A stretch of DNA of 64,000 nucleotides from Novosphingobium album (ex Hu et al. 2023) (GTDB taxonomy: Bacteria; Pseudomonadota; Alphaproteobacteria; Sphingomonadales; Sphingomonadaceae): NCBI RefSeq assembly GCF_022832385.1, contig NZ_JALHLE010000018.1, forward strand, positions 62,001 to 126,000, given 5' to 3'. The translations under genes were made by a program, and so were the position numbers. Positions 34,825 to 43,027 of the stretch are shown one piece after another; the first letter of the stretch is position 1, and the number at the start of each line of letters is the position of its first letter. Below the pieces are notes generated by a model, which saw nothing but the letters and a program-made list of their open reading frames with translations, ran no database searches and was not told the DNA's origin.

Positions 34825-36041
34825 AGGTGCTGCACATCTCTGCGCATCTCGGTGGCGGCGTGGGCAAGGCGCATTCCGCGATCTGCGCTGCGGACGTGCC
34901 CGGTGTGCAGCGGCACTACCTGTTGCTCGAAGAACCGCGCGACCGGCGCTATGCCGATGCGATCGCCGAGGCTGGCGCACAGGTGACGGTCGCACCCGAT
35001 GTTGCGGCGGCACGGAAACTCGCTGCACAGGCAGACGTCGTGCAGATCGAGTGGTGGAATCACCCGCGTCTCTACGAATGCCTGTGCCGGTGGGACCTGC
35101 CGCCAAGCCGCTTGGTGATCTGGTCGCACATCTCGGGCCTGTCCGCGCCCTGCATTCCGGCGGGCTTGCTGACGGCACCGCACCGCTTCCTGTTTACCTC
35201 GGCCTGCTCGCTGGATGGGCCCGCCGTGAAGGCGCTACCGCCCAAAGCACGCGCCGGGCTGGGGGTGATCAACAGCGGGTTCGGGTTCACTGCCTCGCCA
35301 CCGCCTTTTGCCTCGCGCGCCGGGTCGGTGGGGTATCTGGGCACGGTGGATTTCAGCAAGCTCAACCCGGACTTCTTCGAAGTCATCGATCGGGCGGAGC
35401 CAGGCGAGCCGGTTTCGGTCTGGGGGCAGGCCGATGCAGAAGGCGATGTATTGCGCCGGGCGGCGTCGATGCGGCATCCCGGTCTCGTCCGCTTCCACGG
35501 CCACGCCGCAGATCCCGAGGCTGCGCTGCGGCAGACGGGGATATTCCTCTACCTGCTTCAGCCCCATCATTTCGGCACGGCGGAAAACGCGCTGATCGAG
35601 GCGATGTCGCTTGGCTGCGTGCCGCTGGTTTTCGATAATCCCGCCGAACGCGCAATTGTCGAGCACGGCCGTACCGGGTTCGTGGAAACGGATACAGCGG
35701 CTGCGGCCGAACGGTTGCAGTGGATGCTGCGCCATCCGGCGGAACTCGAGGTGATGGGACGCGAGGCGGCCTCTGTCATGGCGGCGACCCGAACCGCCCG
35801 GAAGAGCGAGGAGGATTTCGCTGCGGTTTACGCCGAGGTGCTGGCGCTGCCGGAGCGAGAAGTGTCCTTCGACGCCATTCTGGGATCGACGCCTGCCGAA
35901 TGGTTCCTGTCCACGCAGGATGGAGGAGTCGCAAACCACGGCTTTGCCGGTGCGGCGCGCAAAGGCACATTGGCGCATTTCGCGCACTGCTTTCCTGACG
36001 AACCGTCGTTTGAAGGGGCGTTCTACGGCACGAACCGCTAG
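34821..36041 (+). CDS. Glycosyltransferase, GT4-like
   Basis: 406-aa GT-B-fold transferase. The N-terminal MKVLHISAHLGGGVGKAHSA and C-terminal TAENALIEAMSLGCVPLVFD with NPAERAIVEHGRTGFV (the E-x7-E-type donor site) are typical. The long open frame begins earlier (34638) but the ATG at 34821 overlaps the epimerase stop and starts the first Rossmann strand. A ~50-residue C-terminal tail (LGSTPAEWFLSTQDGGVANH onward) follows the fold. Works with its neighbours on a surface glycan. Confidence 0.85.
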   Translation: MKVLHISAHLGGGVGKAHSAICAADVPGVQRHYLLLEEPRDRRYADAIAEAGAQVTVAPDVAAARKLAAQADVVQIEWWNHPRLYECLCRWDLPPSRLVIWSHISGLSAPCIPAGLLTAPHRFLFTSACSLDGPAVKALPPKARAGLGVINSGFGFTASPPPFASRAGSVGYLGTVDFSKLNPDFFEVIDRAEPGEPVSVWGQADAEGDVLRRAASMRHPGLVRFHGHAADPEAALRQTGIFLYLLQPHHFGTAENALIEAMSLGCVPLVFDNPAERAIVEHGRTGFVETDTAAAAERLQWMLRHPAELEVMGREAASVMAATRTARKSEEDFAAVYAEVLALPEREVSFDAILGSTPAEWFLSTQDGGVANHGFAGAARKGTLAHFAHCFPDEPSFEGAFYGTNR

Positions 36042-36156
36042 TACTTCTTAAGATCGAATTAACTACGAGCGCGTACTCCTCTTCCCGGTCGGGCCGTCCG
36101 GGCGGGGAAACCCGGGCTGTCATCGTTTTTCACGCAGGGGCAGTGGAGCAAAGAAC

Positions 36157-36927
36157 ATGACGCCATTTCAGCACAATCTGCTGCCGGGCATTCTGCTTGC
36201 CTGCATGCCAAAAAGTGGCAGCTCGTCGCTTTCGAGGATGCTGGGCAATCTGGCAGGCGTGCGGGTCGCTTCGCTGGTGCCCGGATGGGACATCCGCGAG
36301 CAGGAGATCGATTTCAAAATTCTCGAGCACCAGTTGCTGCAGAACGCGAACCAGACTTTCGTCGCCCAGATGCATGTGGTGTGTTCGAGCACGACGCGTG
36401 GCTTCCTGACCGAAGGCGCTCTGTCCCCGCTGATCCAGACGCGCAATTTCCCGGACGCGATCGTTTCTGCGGCCGATCATCACCTCGTCGCCGGGCATCC
36501 CAGCGAACGCGTGCTGCTGCCGGAGGATTTCCTGAACTGGGATGACGACCGCCGCTACGACTACATGATTGCGTTCAAGCTGCCCTGGCACCTGAAGTTC
36601 TTCAAGTCGTGGATTCTCTATGAAGGCTTCCGCAATCGCTGGGTGCGCTACGAGGATTTCGCGCTCGACGCGCAGGCCACGCTCCGCTCGGCCGTTCGCG
36701 CGCTCGGCCTGAATGAGAACGATCCCTACATCGCCACGGTTGCGCAGGCACCAGAAGCGGGCGAGCGGGTGCGTTTCAACAAGGGCGTATCCGGGCGCGG
36801 GCGCCAGAACCTGACGCGCAAACAGCTCACACAGATCGAGGACATGGTCGCGCTGTTCGAGCTTCCATCCGAATATCTGGGCTACGTCCTTGAAGGTGAA
36901 GTGGAAGGCCTTGCCCTGCCAGCCTGA
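36157..36927 (+). CDS. Sulfotransferase-family protein
   Basis: 256-aa protein with the PAPS 5'-phosphosulfate loop PKSGSSSLSRML (residues 18-29) and WVRYEDFALDAQATLRS (~165-181), the acidic/basic block that follows the 3'-phosphate site in bacterial carbohydrate sulfotransferases. Length is typical. It is 115 bp behind the glycosyltransferase and 9 bp from the convergent GT2 gene. Likely sulfates a polysaccharide or glycolipid, though some family members use other acceptors. Confidence 0.75.
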   Translation: MTPFQHNLLPGILLACMPKSGSSSLSRMLGNLAGVRVASLVPGWDIREQEIDFKILEHQLLQNANQTFVAQMHVVCSSTTRGFLTEGALSPLIQTRNFPDAIVSAADHHLVAGHPSERVLLPEDFLNWDDDRRYDYMIAFKLPWHLKFFKSWILYEGFRNRWVRYEDFALDAQATLRSAVRALGLNENDPYIATVAQAPEAGERVRFNKGVSGRGRQNLTRKQLTQIEDMVALFELPSEYLGYVLEGEVEGLALPA

Positions 36928-36936
36928 TTCGGGCGG

Positions 36937-38181
36937 TTACACCAGCACGAACCGGGTCAGGTCCTGCTCCTCGAAGATGAAGCGGGGATCATAGCCGCGC
37001 GCCGCGAACTGCTGCGCCACTTCCGCCGATGCGGCAAGCACGGCCGTGGCCGCCGCTAGTGACGGTTCGTCATCGCCCGTATCGGCCGTCACCGCGATGT
37101 GCGCTCCCAGCCCCACCGTGCGCAGCAGTTCGGCCACGGCTTCCGCATCAAACGCATCGCTCAGCACCAGACGGCTGATCTCGGGCATGGCGCTGACGTT
37201 GAACGCCAATGTCTGCAGCGCCACCATGGCCGGAAACTGCGAGCGCAGTTCGGCGACGCTGGCATGATCGGCAAACCCGGCGATCGCCATGCGGGTGTAG
37301 AGCTCGTAGGCGCGGATATAGTCGTGCTTTGCCACCCAGAAACGGATCGCGACGGACATGCGCAGCGCCGTGAAGATGTGGCACATCCGGTCGTAGAGTG
37401 CGCGCGCTTCCTCGGCCTCGCTGAACCGGCCGCGCTGGGTGCCGAAATGCAGGAAGTATTCGAGGCCGCCGCGGTAGGTGTCCCACGAGGTCATGACTTC
37501 CTCATTGCCCGCCTGCTGGCGGCTGGGCGCGTGCTGGGAGAGGGTGACGGAGCGGTAGAACGGCTCCTTCAGGAAGGTCACGGCGCCGTCATCGAGGAAG
37601 TGCGCGAGAAAGGCGAAGGGCCAGAAGCAGAAATGGCGGGGCACGAACGCCGCCCGCGCATTGGCGAGCCGGTAGATCGCGATTTCCGGGAAGATGTGCT
37701 TCTGGAACAGGAATTCGAACACGCCCATGAAGTCCTGCCGTTCGAACTTCACATCGGCATCGACGTCGTAGAACTTGCGTTCGTCGACGTTGGCGACCTG
37801 ATTGTAGAGATACCAGGGCGCATGGCAGGCGGTGACGTCGGGATTGGCGTCGAGATAGGCTACGACCTCGGCGATCCGGGGCAGGATCAGGAGGTCGTCG
37901 TCGCCCTGATAGATCATGTATTCGCCCGAGGCGTGCTGGATTGCGTTGGTGAGGTTGGGAGCGGCTCCGGCATTGGCCGGTGCTCGCAGGTAGAGGATTG
38001 GCAAGCCCTTGGCGATGAACTCCTGCACCACGTCCGGCGTGCCGTCGGTGGAAGCGTTGTCGGAAATCACGATTTCGTGGGTGAAGCTGAAATCCGCCTC
38101 CGCCAGACATTCCAGCGCCGTGCGCAGGTATGGCGCGCGGTTGTAGGTCGGGATGCAGATGCTGAGCTTAATCTGGGTCAA
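36937..38181 (-). CDS. Glycosyltransferase family 2 protein
   Basis: 414-aa protein: GT-A domain from the very N-terminus (LSICIPTYNRAPYLRTALECL, ISDNASTDGTPDV, the metal-binding YQGDDDLL) and a C-terminal helical part of ~200 residues with HDYIRAYELYTRMAI. The start is a TTG at 38181 that overlaps the rfbC stop (TTGA) and has GAGG 8 nt upstream; no ATG fits. Last gene of the rfb operon. Transfers a sugar, probably the CDP-sugar product of this operon, onto a lipid-linked or polymer acceptor. Confidence 0.82.
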   Translation of the reverse strand: MTQIKLSICIPTYNRAPYLRTALECLAEADFSFTHEIVISDNASTDGTPDVVQEFIAKGLPILYLRAPANAGAAPNLTNAIQHASGEYMIYQGDDDLLILPRIAEVVAYLDANPDVTACHAPWYLYNQVANVDERKFYDVDADVKFERQDFMGVFEFLFQKHIFPEIAIYRLANARAAFVPRHFCFWPFAFLAHFLDDGAVTFLKEPFYRSVTLSQHAPSRQQAGNEEVMTSWDTYRGGLEYFLHFGTQRGRFSEAEEARALYDRMCHIFTALRMSVAIRFWVAKHDYIRAYELYTRMAIAGFADHASVAELRSQFPAMVALQTLAFNVSAMPEISRLVLSDAFDAEAVAELLRTVGLGAHIAVTADTGDDEPSLAAATAVLAASAEVAQQFAARGYDPRFIFEEQDLTRFVLV

Positions 38182-38720
38182 CGGACCACCTCTTCCGTGA
38201 AATCGGGACAGGCCGCGTCGCGCTTGCCGATGACGGCAGGCGCGAAAGGCCAGGCAATGGCGAAAGCGGGGTCGTCCCATCGCACGCCGCGTGCCAGCTC
38301 GGGCGTGTAAGGCGCGGACATCTGGTAGAAGAGGGCGCAGTCGTCCTCCAGCGTCAGGAAGCCATGGGCGCAGCCGGTGGGGATGTAGAAGGCGTTGTGC
38401 CGCGCAGCGTCGAGTTCGACGGCGGCCCATTTCAGGTAGCTGGGTGAGTCCGGCCGCAAGTCCACCGCAACATCGAACACGCGCCCATGCGTAGCGCGCA
38501 CCAGCTTGACCTCGGCGCCGGGTTCGGCCTGGAAGTGCAGTCCGCGCAGCGTGCCGCGCTGCCGGTTGGTGGAGACGTTGCACTGCGGGTATGTGGTCGC
38601 GAGGCCTTGTGCCGCGAACGTATCCGAGCAGAAGGTCCGGAAGAAGCTGCCGCGTTCGTCCGACAGGATCTCGGGTTCGACGATAAAGGCGCCGGCCACC
38701 TCGGTTGCCGTGAACTTCAC
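38178..38720 (-). CDS. rfbC: dTDP-4-dehydrorhamnose 3,5-epimerase-like (RfbC family)
   Basis: 180-aa cupin-type sugar epimerase: RGSFFRTFCSD, TLRGLHFQAEPGAEVKLVR with the catalytic His, VFDVAVDLRPDSPSY, IPTGCAHGFLTLEDDC and the C-terminal WDDPAFAIAWP. The GTG at 38720 overlaps the methyltransferase stop (GTGA). No rmlA/B/D genes accompany it; next to rfbF and rfbG it more likely acts on a CDP-4-keto-6-deoxyhexose than on the dTDP sugar, so the gene name reflects the family only. Confidence 0.82.
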   Translation of the reverse strand: MKFTATEVAGAFIVEPEILSDERGSFFRTFCSDTFAAQGLATTYPQCNVSTNRQRGTLRGLHFQAEPGAEVKLVRATHGRVFDVAVDLRPDSPSYLKWAAVELDAARHNAFYIPTGCAHGFLTLEDDCALFYQMSAPYTPELARGVRWDDPAFAIAWPFAPAVIGKRDAACPDFTEEVVR

Positions 38721-39952
38721 GGGTAGACCGTCAGTTCCGGCACGGCGACGACGAAGCGGCCGCCCCACGAGCGGACTTCCGCCATGGATGCCATGACTTC
38801 TTCGCGGATGTTCCACGGCAGGATCAGAACATAGTCCGGCCGCGTTTCGGCGATCGTTTCGGGCGGCCGGATGGGCAGGTGGCTGCCGGGCAGGAAATGG
38901 CCCTGCTTGGCCGGGTTGCGGTCGACCACATAATCGATCCGGTCTGCACCCACGCCGCAGAAGTTGAGCAGGGTGTTGCCCTTGGCTGCCGCGCCGTAGG
39001 CGGCGACGGTCTTGCCCTCGCGGGCTGCCGTGTCGAGGAACGCCAGCAACCCTTCGCGCACCGGCGCGACCTTGCTCTGGAACGCGGCATAGGTTTCCGG
39101 CCGGTCGAACCCGGCAGCCTTTTCGTCAGCGCGGACTTTGGCGAGGCCGGGGCCTGTCGCATGGGCCTGCGAAGCGGTGCGGCAGGCCAGGATGCGCAGG
39201 CTGCCGCCGTGGGTGGGCAGTTCCTCGACGTCGAAGACCTTGAGGCCATGTGCGCCGAAGACCGTCTCCACTGCAAGCAGCGAGAGGTAGTAGAAGTGCT
39301 CGTGATAGACAGTGTCGAACTGCACGCCCTCGATCAGGCGCAGCAAGTGCGGGAACTCCACGCTGACGACGCCGTCGGGCTTGAGCACGGCCGCAAACCC
39401 GCCCACGAAATCGTTGATGTCCGGCACGTGGGCGAGCACGTTGTTGCCGATGACGAGGTCTGCCGAAAGGCCCCTTGCAACGAGGTTCTGCGCCGTCTCT
39501 CGCCCGAAGAAGCGGGCTTCGGTCGGCACGCCGATGGCGCGTGCGGCCTCGGCGACATTGGCGGCGGGTTCGATTCCCAGCACCGGCACGCCCGCCGCCA
39601 CGAAGTGCTTGAGCAGGTAGCCGTCGTTGCTGGCCACTTCGATCACTTGCGAAGTGTCATCGAGCCCGAAACGCTCGCGCGCCATGACTGTGAAGCGCCT
39701 GGCGTGTTCCACCCAGCCATCGCTGAAGGAGGAGAAATAGGCGTAGTGGCTGAAAATGTCCTCGGGCGGCACGAAGCTGTCCGCCTGAACCAGCCAGCAC
39801 TGCGGGCAGACGAAGGCGCGCAGCGGGTAGCTGGGCTCGGGTTTGGAAAGCTGCGCCTCGGTCAGGTACGAATTGGCGAGCGGGGTCGAGCCGAGATCGA
39901 CGAAGGACTGCTCGGCCTGAGCGCCGCAGAACCGGCAGGGACGCGCACTCAT
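38717..39952 (-). CDS. NDP-hexose C-methyltransferase-like protein
   Basis: 411-aa three-part methyltransferase: N-terminal zinc site (Cys6, Cys9, Cys49, Cys52; CRFCG and CPQCWLVQ), central SAM domain with VIEVASNDGYLLKHF (motif I) and VVSVEFPHLLRLIEG, and a C-terminal domain (AAYGAAAKGNTLLNFCG). This is the layout of TylCIII-type C-3 methyltransferases of deoxysugars. ATGA overlap with the rfbG gene behind it and GTGA with rfbC ahead place it firmly in the CDP-sugar operon, predicting a branched-chain 6-deoxysugar. Confidence 0.82.
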   Translation of the reverse strand: MSARPCRFCGAQAEQSFVDLGSTPLANSYLTEAQLSKPEPSYPLRAFVCPQCWLVQADSFVPPEDIFSHYAYFSSFSDGWVEHARRFTVMARERFGLDDTSQVIEVASNDGYLLKHFVAAGVPVLGIEPAANVAEAARAIGVPTEARFFGRETAQNLVARGLSADLVIGNNVLAHVPDINDFVGGFAAVLKPDGVVSVEFPHLLRLIEGVQFDTVYHEHFYYLSLLAVETVFGAHGLKVFDVEELPTHGGSLRILACRTASQAHATGPGLAKVRADEKAAGFDRPETYAAFQSKVAPVREGLLAFLDTAAREGKTVAAYGAAAKGNTLLNFCGVGADRIDYVVDRNPAKQGHFLPGSHLPIRPPETIAETRPDYVLILPWNIREEVMASMAEVRSWGGRFVVAVPELTVYP

Positions 39953-41004
39953 GCCATCAGCTCCTCATAGGCGGCGATCTGGCGCAGGGTGAATTCGCGC
40001 ATGTCCGCTCCCTCGCGATGGGCGTTGTACCAGCCCACGGTCCATTCGATGGTCTGCGCCCGGTTGAGGCAGGGGTGCCAGCCCAGCACTTCGCCTGCCA
40101 GCCCGGAATCCAGCGTCAGCATCGGCGCTTCGGCTTCCCATGTGCCGGCTGCTTGCGTCCATGCTGTTTCGAGGCCGAAGCCACGGCCCAGTTCCTCGGC
40201 CAGTTCGGCGACAGTGGCGAAGTCCTGTGCATCGGGCCCGAAGTTCAGCGCTTCGGGCAGGGCAGCCCCTTCGGCGAGCGCCTGCGCATAGGCGAGGTAG
40301 CCGCCGAGCGGTTCGAGCACGTGCTGCCAGGGGCGCACCGCCTGCGGATAACGCAGCTCCACTGGCGAGCCTTGTCCGAGCGCGCGGATGAAGTCGGGCA
40401 CCAGCCGGTCCTGTGCCCAGTCGCCGCCGCCGATCACATTGCCTGCGCGCGCGGCGGCGAGCGAGACGCCGCGATCCCTCAGGAAGCTCTTGGCGTAGCT
40501 GCGGCAGACCAGTTCGGTGCAGGCCTTGGAGCTGCTGTAGGGATCGCTGCCGCCGAGCGGATCGTTCTCCACGAAGGCCCGGCCACTGCCGTCATTGGCA
40601 TAGACCTTGTCCGAGGTGATCACGAGCACGGTGCGGACCGCAGGCGCCGCGCGCACCGCGTCGAGCACACTGACAGTGCCCATGACATTGGTCGAAAAGG
40701 TCTCCGCCGGATCGGCATAGGAAGGCCGCACCAGCGCCTGAGCGGCCATGTGGATGACCACGTCCGCGCCCGACTGCGCCAGTTGCATGGACAGCGCCTG
40801 CGTGTCGCGAATGTCGGTAATCTGGTGGCTGTCAGGCCAGGGCGCGGCCAGCGCGTAGAGGGAAGGCGTCGAGACCGGTGGCAGCGCCACTGCCGTCACT
40901 TGCGCGCCCAGCCGTTCCAGCCAGAGGCACAGCCAGGCGCCCTTGAAGCCGGTCTGCCCGGTGACGAAAACCCGCCGTTCCTGCCAGAAGTTTCTCAGCC
41001 CCAT
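39949..41004 (-). CDS. rfbG: CDP-glucose 4,6-dehydratase
   Basis: 351-aa extended SDR that makes CDP-4-keto-6-deoxyglucose. FVTGQTGFKGAWLCLWLERLG is the specific N-terminal block of RfbG; VITSDKVYAN and DPYSSSKACTELV hold the active site. The ATG at 41004 overlaps the last 10 bp of rfbF. Pathway: rfbF product to keto sugar, then methylation/epimerisation by the next two genes. Confidence 0.92.
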   Translation of the reverse strand: MGLRNFWQERRVFVTGQTGFKGAWLCLWLERLGAQVTAVALPPVSTPSLYALAAPWPDSHQITDIRDTQALSMQLAQSGADVVIHMAAQALVRPSYADPAETFSTNVMGTVSVLDAVRAAPAVRTVLVITSDKVYANDGSGRAFVENDPLGGSDPYSSSKACTELVCRSYAKSFLRDRGVSLAAARAGNVIGGGDWAQDRLVPDFIRALGQGSPVELRYPQAVRPWQHVLEPLGGYLAYAQALAEGAALPEALNFGPDAQDFATVAELAEELGRGFGLETAWTQAAGTWEAEAPMLTLDSGLAGEVLGWHPCLNRAQTIEWTVGWYNAHREGADMREFTLRQIAAYEELMA

Positions 41005-41765
41005 ACCTTCCAGGGCGCCTTGCCGGAGTTCCACAGGTCTTCGAGCTGGACTCGCTCGCGCAGGGTATCCATCGGCTGCCAGAACCCGTCGTGCTCATAG
41101 GCGGCGAGCTGACGTGCAGCGCTGAGCTTCTGCAGAGGTTCGCCTTCCCACACCGTGGTGTCCCCGTCGATCAGGTCGAGGACCGAGGGTTCGAGCACGA
41201 AAAAGCCGCCGTTGATCCGCTGGTTGCTGCTGCTCGGCTTCTCGACGAACGACGTGACCTTGTTGTTGCGGATGTTGGCCACGCCGAAACGGCCGGGCGG
41301 CATCACCGCGCACATGGTCGCCTGCAGCCCGTGTTCCTTGTGAAAGGCGATTTCGGCTGTCAGGTCGATGTCGCCGAGACCATCGCCATAGGTCATGCAG
41401 AACGGTTCGTCGTCGAGATAGGGCGCGATGCGGCGGATGCGGCCGCCGGTCATCGACTGGATGCCGGTGTCTACTACGGTCACTTTCCAGTTCACCTGCT
41501 CGGCCCGGTGGTACTGGATCGTGCCGTTGGACAGGTCCACCGTGATGTCGTTGTGGTGGAGGAACAGGTTGGTGAAGTACTCCTTGATCATATAGCCCTT
41601 GTAACCGGCGCATATGATGAAGTCGGTGATGCCGTGGTGGGCATAGATGTTCATGATGTGCCAGAGGATCGGTTTTTCACCGATCTCGATCAGCGGCTTG
41701 GGCCGCGTGACCGTCTCTTCCGAGAGACGGGAACCCAGCCCGCCTGCCAGGATCACGGCTTTCAC
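40995..41765 (-). CDS. rfbF: Glucose-1-phosphate cytidylyltransferase
   Basis: 256-aa nucleotidyltransferase giving CDP-glucose from CTP and glucose 1-phosphate. MKAVILAGGLGSRLSEETVTRPKPLIEIGEKPILWHIM is the signature start; YGDGLGDIDLTAEIAFHKEHG and GGFFVLEPSVLDLI follow. First gene of a five-gene overlapping operon (rfbF, rfbG, C-methyltransferase, rfbC, GT2). The promoter must lie in 41766-41950, downstream of two strong hairpins that separate it from the TonB-like gene. Confidence 0.94.
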   Translation of the reverse strand: MKAVILAGGLGSRLSEETVTRPKPLIEIGEKPILWHIMNIYAHHGITDFIICAGYKGYMIKEYFTNLFLHHNDITVDLSNGTIQYHRAEQVNWKVTVVDTGIQSMTGGRIRRIAPYLDDEPFCMTYGDGLGDIDLTAEIAFHKEHGLQATMCAVMPPGRFGVANIRNNKVTSFVEKPSSSNQRINGGFFVLEPSVLDLIDGDTTVWEGEPLQKLSAARQLAAYEHDGFWQPMDTLRERVQLEDLWNSGKAPWKVWG

Positions 41766-41957
41766 GAAAAGCGGCCCGTTGTCCGGGTCGGTTTGGGCCT
41801 TGCAGCACCCTGCATCTCAGCGGCAACCCCTGTCTTCGTCTATGTGATTGCCCGGCATGGCTTTCGTTCACCGGCCCGGCGACATGAACGGGGCGGGTAT
41901 AAGCGCAACGATTCGCGGTGTGCAAGGCATTGCGGGACTTAGTGCCCGGCGAAAGAG

Positions 41958-41985
41958 GTCCTTCCCGGGTTGAGCCGGGAAGGAC
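41958..41985. terminator. Perfect 11-bp hairpin
   Basis: GTCCTTCCCGG pairs exactly with CCGGGAAGGAC around the 6-nt loop GTTGAG. On the minus strand it is followed by CTCTTTC, a weak U-tract, so it may end tonB-side transcription before the rfb operon. Confidence 0.6.
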
Positions 41986-42028
41986 AGGTGTCAGCCACCC
42001 AGGGTGGGCGCGATTTCAGAAGAGGTTG

Positions 42029-42072
42029 GGCCGGAGCGGCACTGGTGTGGCGCGGATGTCGCCGCTCCGGCC
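42029..42072. terminator. Perfect 12-bp hairpin with 20-nt loop
   Basis: GGCCGGAGCGGC (42029-42040) and GCCGCTCCGGCC (42061-42072) are exact inverted copies. It lies 34 nt past the stop of the TonB-like gene. The large loop is unusual for a simple terminator. Confidence 0.5.
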
Positions 42073-42105
42073 ATGCGGCTGGGGTGGCCGCAATGGGGTT
42101 AAGCG

Positions 42106-42786
42106 TCAGTCTTGCGGGATTACCCAGCGGATGGTGCCGGCATAGCTGCCCGGCACCTTCTGGCCGTCGGTGCCGGTCGCCGGATCGAACCGGGCGCGTT
42201 TGGCCAGGTTGCGGCAAGTGGCGGCGTCCAGCCCATCGTAGCCGCTCGACTGCACGATCGTGCAGTCGGTAACGCGGCCGCCGGTGTCGATGGCGAGACG
42301 GAAGCGGACGGTGCCAGTGTGTCCCAGCCGGATATCGGATGTGGGATAGTCATTCGTGGTCACCCACTGTGCCGCATCGTTGCGAGGCCTGGCTCCCTTC
42401 GGGGCAAGGGGGGGCGGTGGATCGCTGGGCGTGACGGCCGGGATGAAAATGAATTCGCCGCTGCCGCTTGCCGGTTCCATTTTTACAGGAGGTGTAAGCT
42501 CGACAATCGGGTCCGCGGCAACCGGGATCAGGGGGTCGGGGACTTTGGTGAAGTTGTCGCGGATGATGGTCCGTTCCGGCTGCGCCTCCGGCGTCTCGGT
42601 GGGCTTGGGAGGCAGCGGCTCCAGTGGGATCTGTGTGCCGCCCGTGTGCGGCGGGGCAGGATCCTTGATAAAGTGGACGGCAAAGCCATTGACCAGCGCC
42701 AGGGCGAGGCCGGCCTGGATCAGCGCAACTGTGCCCCCGGTCAGCGCCTTGCGGCCACTGCCGGAATTCCCATCGGCATAAGACAT
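42106..42786 (-). CDS. TonB-like energy transducer
   Basis: 226-aa protein with one N-terminal transmembrane helix (~residues 17-38, GGTVALIQAGLALALVNGFAV), a proline-rich periplasmic spacer (IPLEPLPPKPTETPEAQPE, PPPPLAPKGARP) and a C-terminal TonB domain (LGHTGTVRFRLAIDTGGRVT, NLAKRARFDPATG, WVIPQ). The start is the ATG at 42786 with GGAGAGG 6 nt upstream; an ATG at 42801 has no site. Transfers proton-motive energy to outer-membrane TonB receptors, which are numerous in sphingomonads. No ExbBD here. Confidence 0.82.
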   Translation of the reverse strand: MSYADGNSGSGRKALTGGTVALIQAGLALALVNGFAVHFIKDPAPPHTGGTQIPLEPLPPKPTETPEAQPERTIIRDNFTKVPDPLIPVAADPIVELTPPVKMEPASGSGEFIFIPAVTPSDPPPPLAPKGARPRNDAAQWVTTNDYPTSDIRLGHTGTVRFRLAIDTGGRVTDCTIVQSSGYDGLDAATCRNLAKRARFDPATGTDGQKVPGSYAGTIRWVIPQD

Positions 42787-42814
42787 GGGCATCCTCTCCA
42801 TTGCTGGCCGTATC

Positions 42815-42832
42815 CCTGCGGTTCACCGCAGG
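42815..42832. promoter_or_regulatory. Hairpin in the leader of the TonB-like gene
   Basis: CCTGCGG-TTCA-CCGCAGG, a 7-bp stem with a tetraloop, lies ~29 nt before the start at 42786 and close to the ribosome site. AT-rich sequence (42865-43010) upstream of it is the likely promoter region. It could modulate mRNA stability or translation. Confidence 0.35.
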
Positions 42833-43027
42833 TCCGGCACTGTTCATGGCAGGAAGCGTAACACAACCATTTCAGTTGGGAATTATTTTTTACTAAACAA
42901 ATCAAGTATATGGCAATACATGATTATAATAACTGTGCTTAATTTCAGGCGGACTCACGAATTTCTGCGGGCCGGGCAGTTACGCCTGAATTGACGCTGA
43001 ATGAATAATTCCGTTGCAGTTGTGTAA

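Larger units (their letters stand above)
41766..42105. other. Intergenic region with two strong hairpins
   Basis: 340 bp without a supported gene. The part near 42 kb carries two long perfect hairpins behind the TonB-like gene; the rest (41766-41940) is the leader and promoter region of the rfb operon. No clear -35/-10 pair can be named. Confidence 0.6.

Noticed and set aside
36937-38583. GT2 protein extended N-terminally to 548 residues
   Set aside because: The extension overlaps rfbC out of frame; the TTG at 38181 begins the first GT-A strand.
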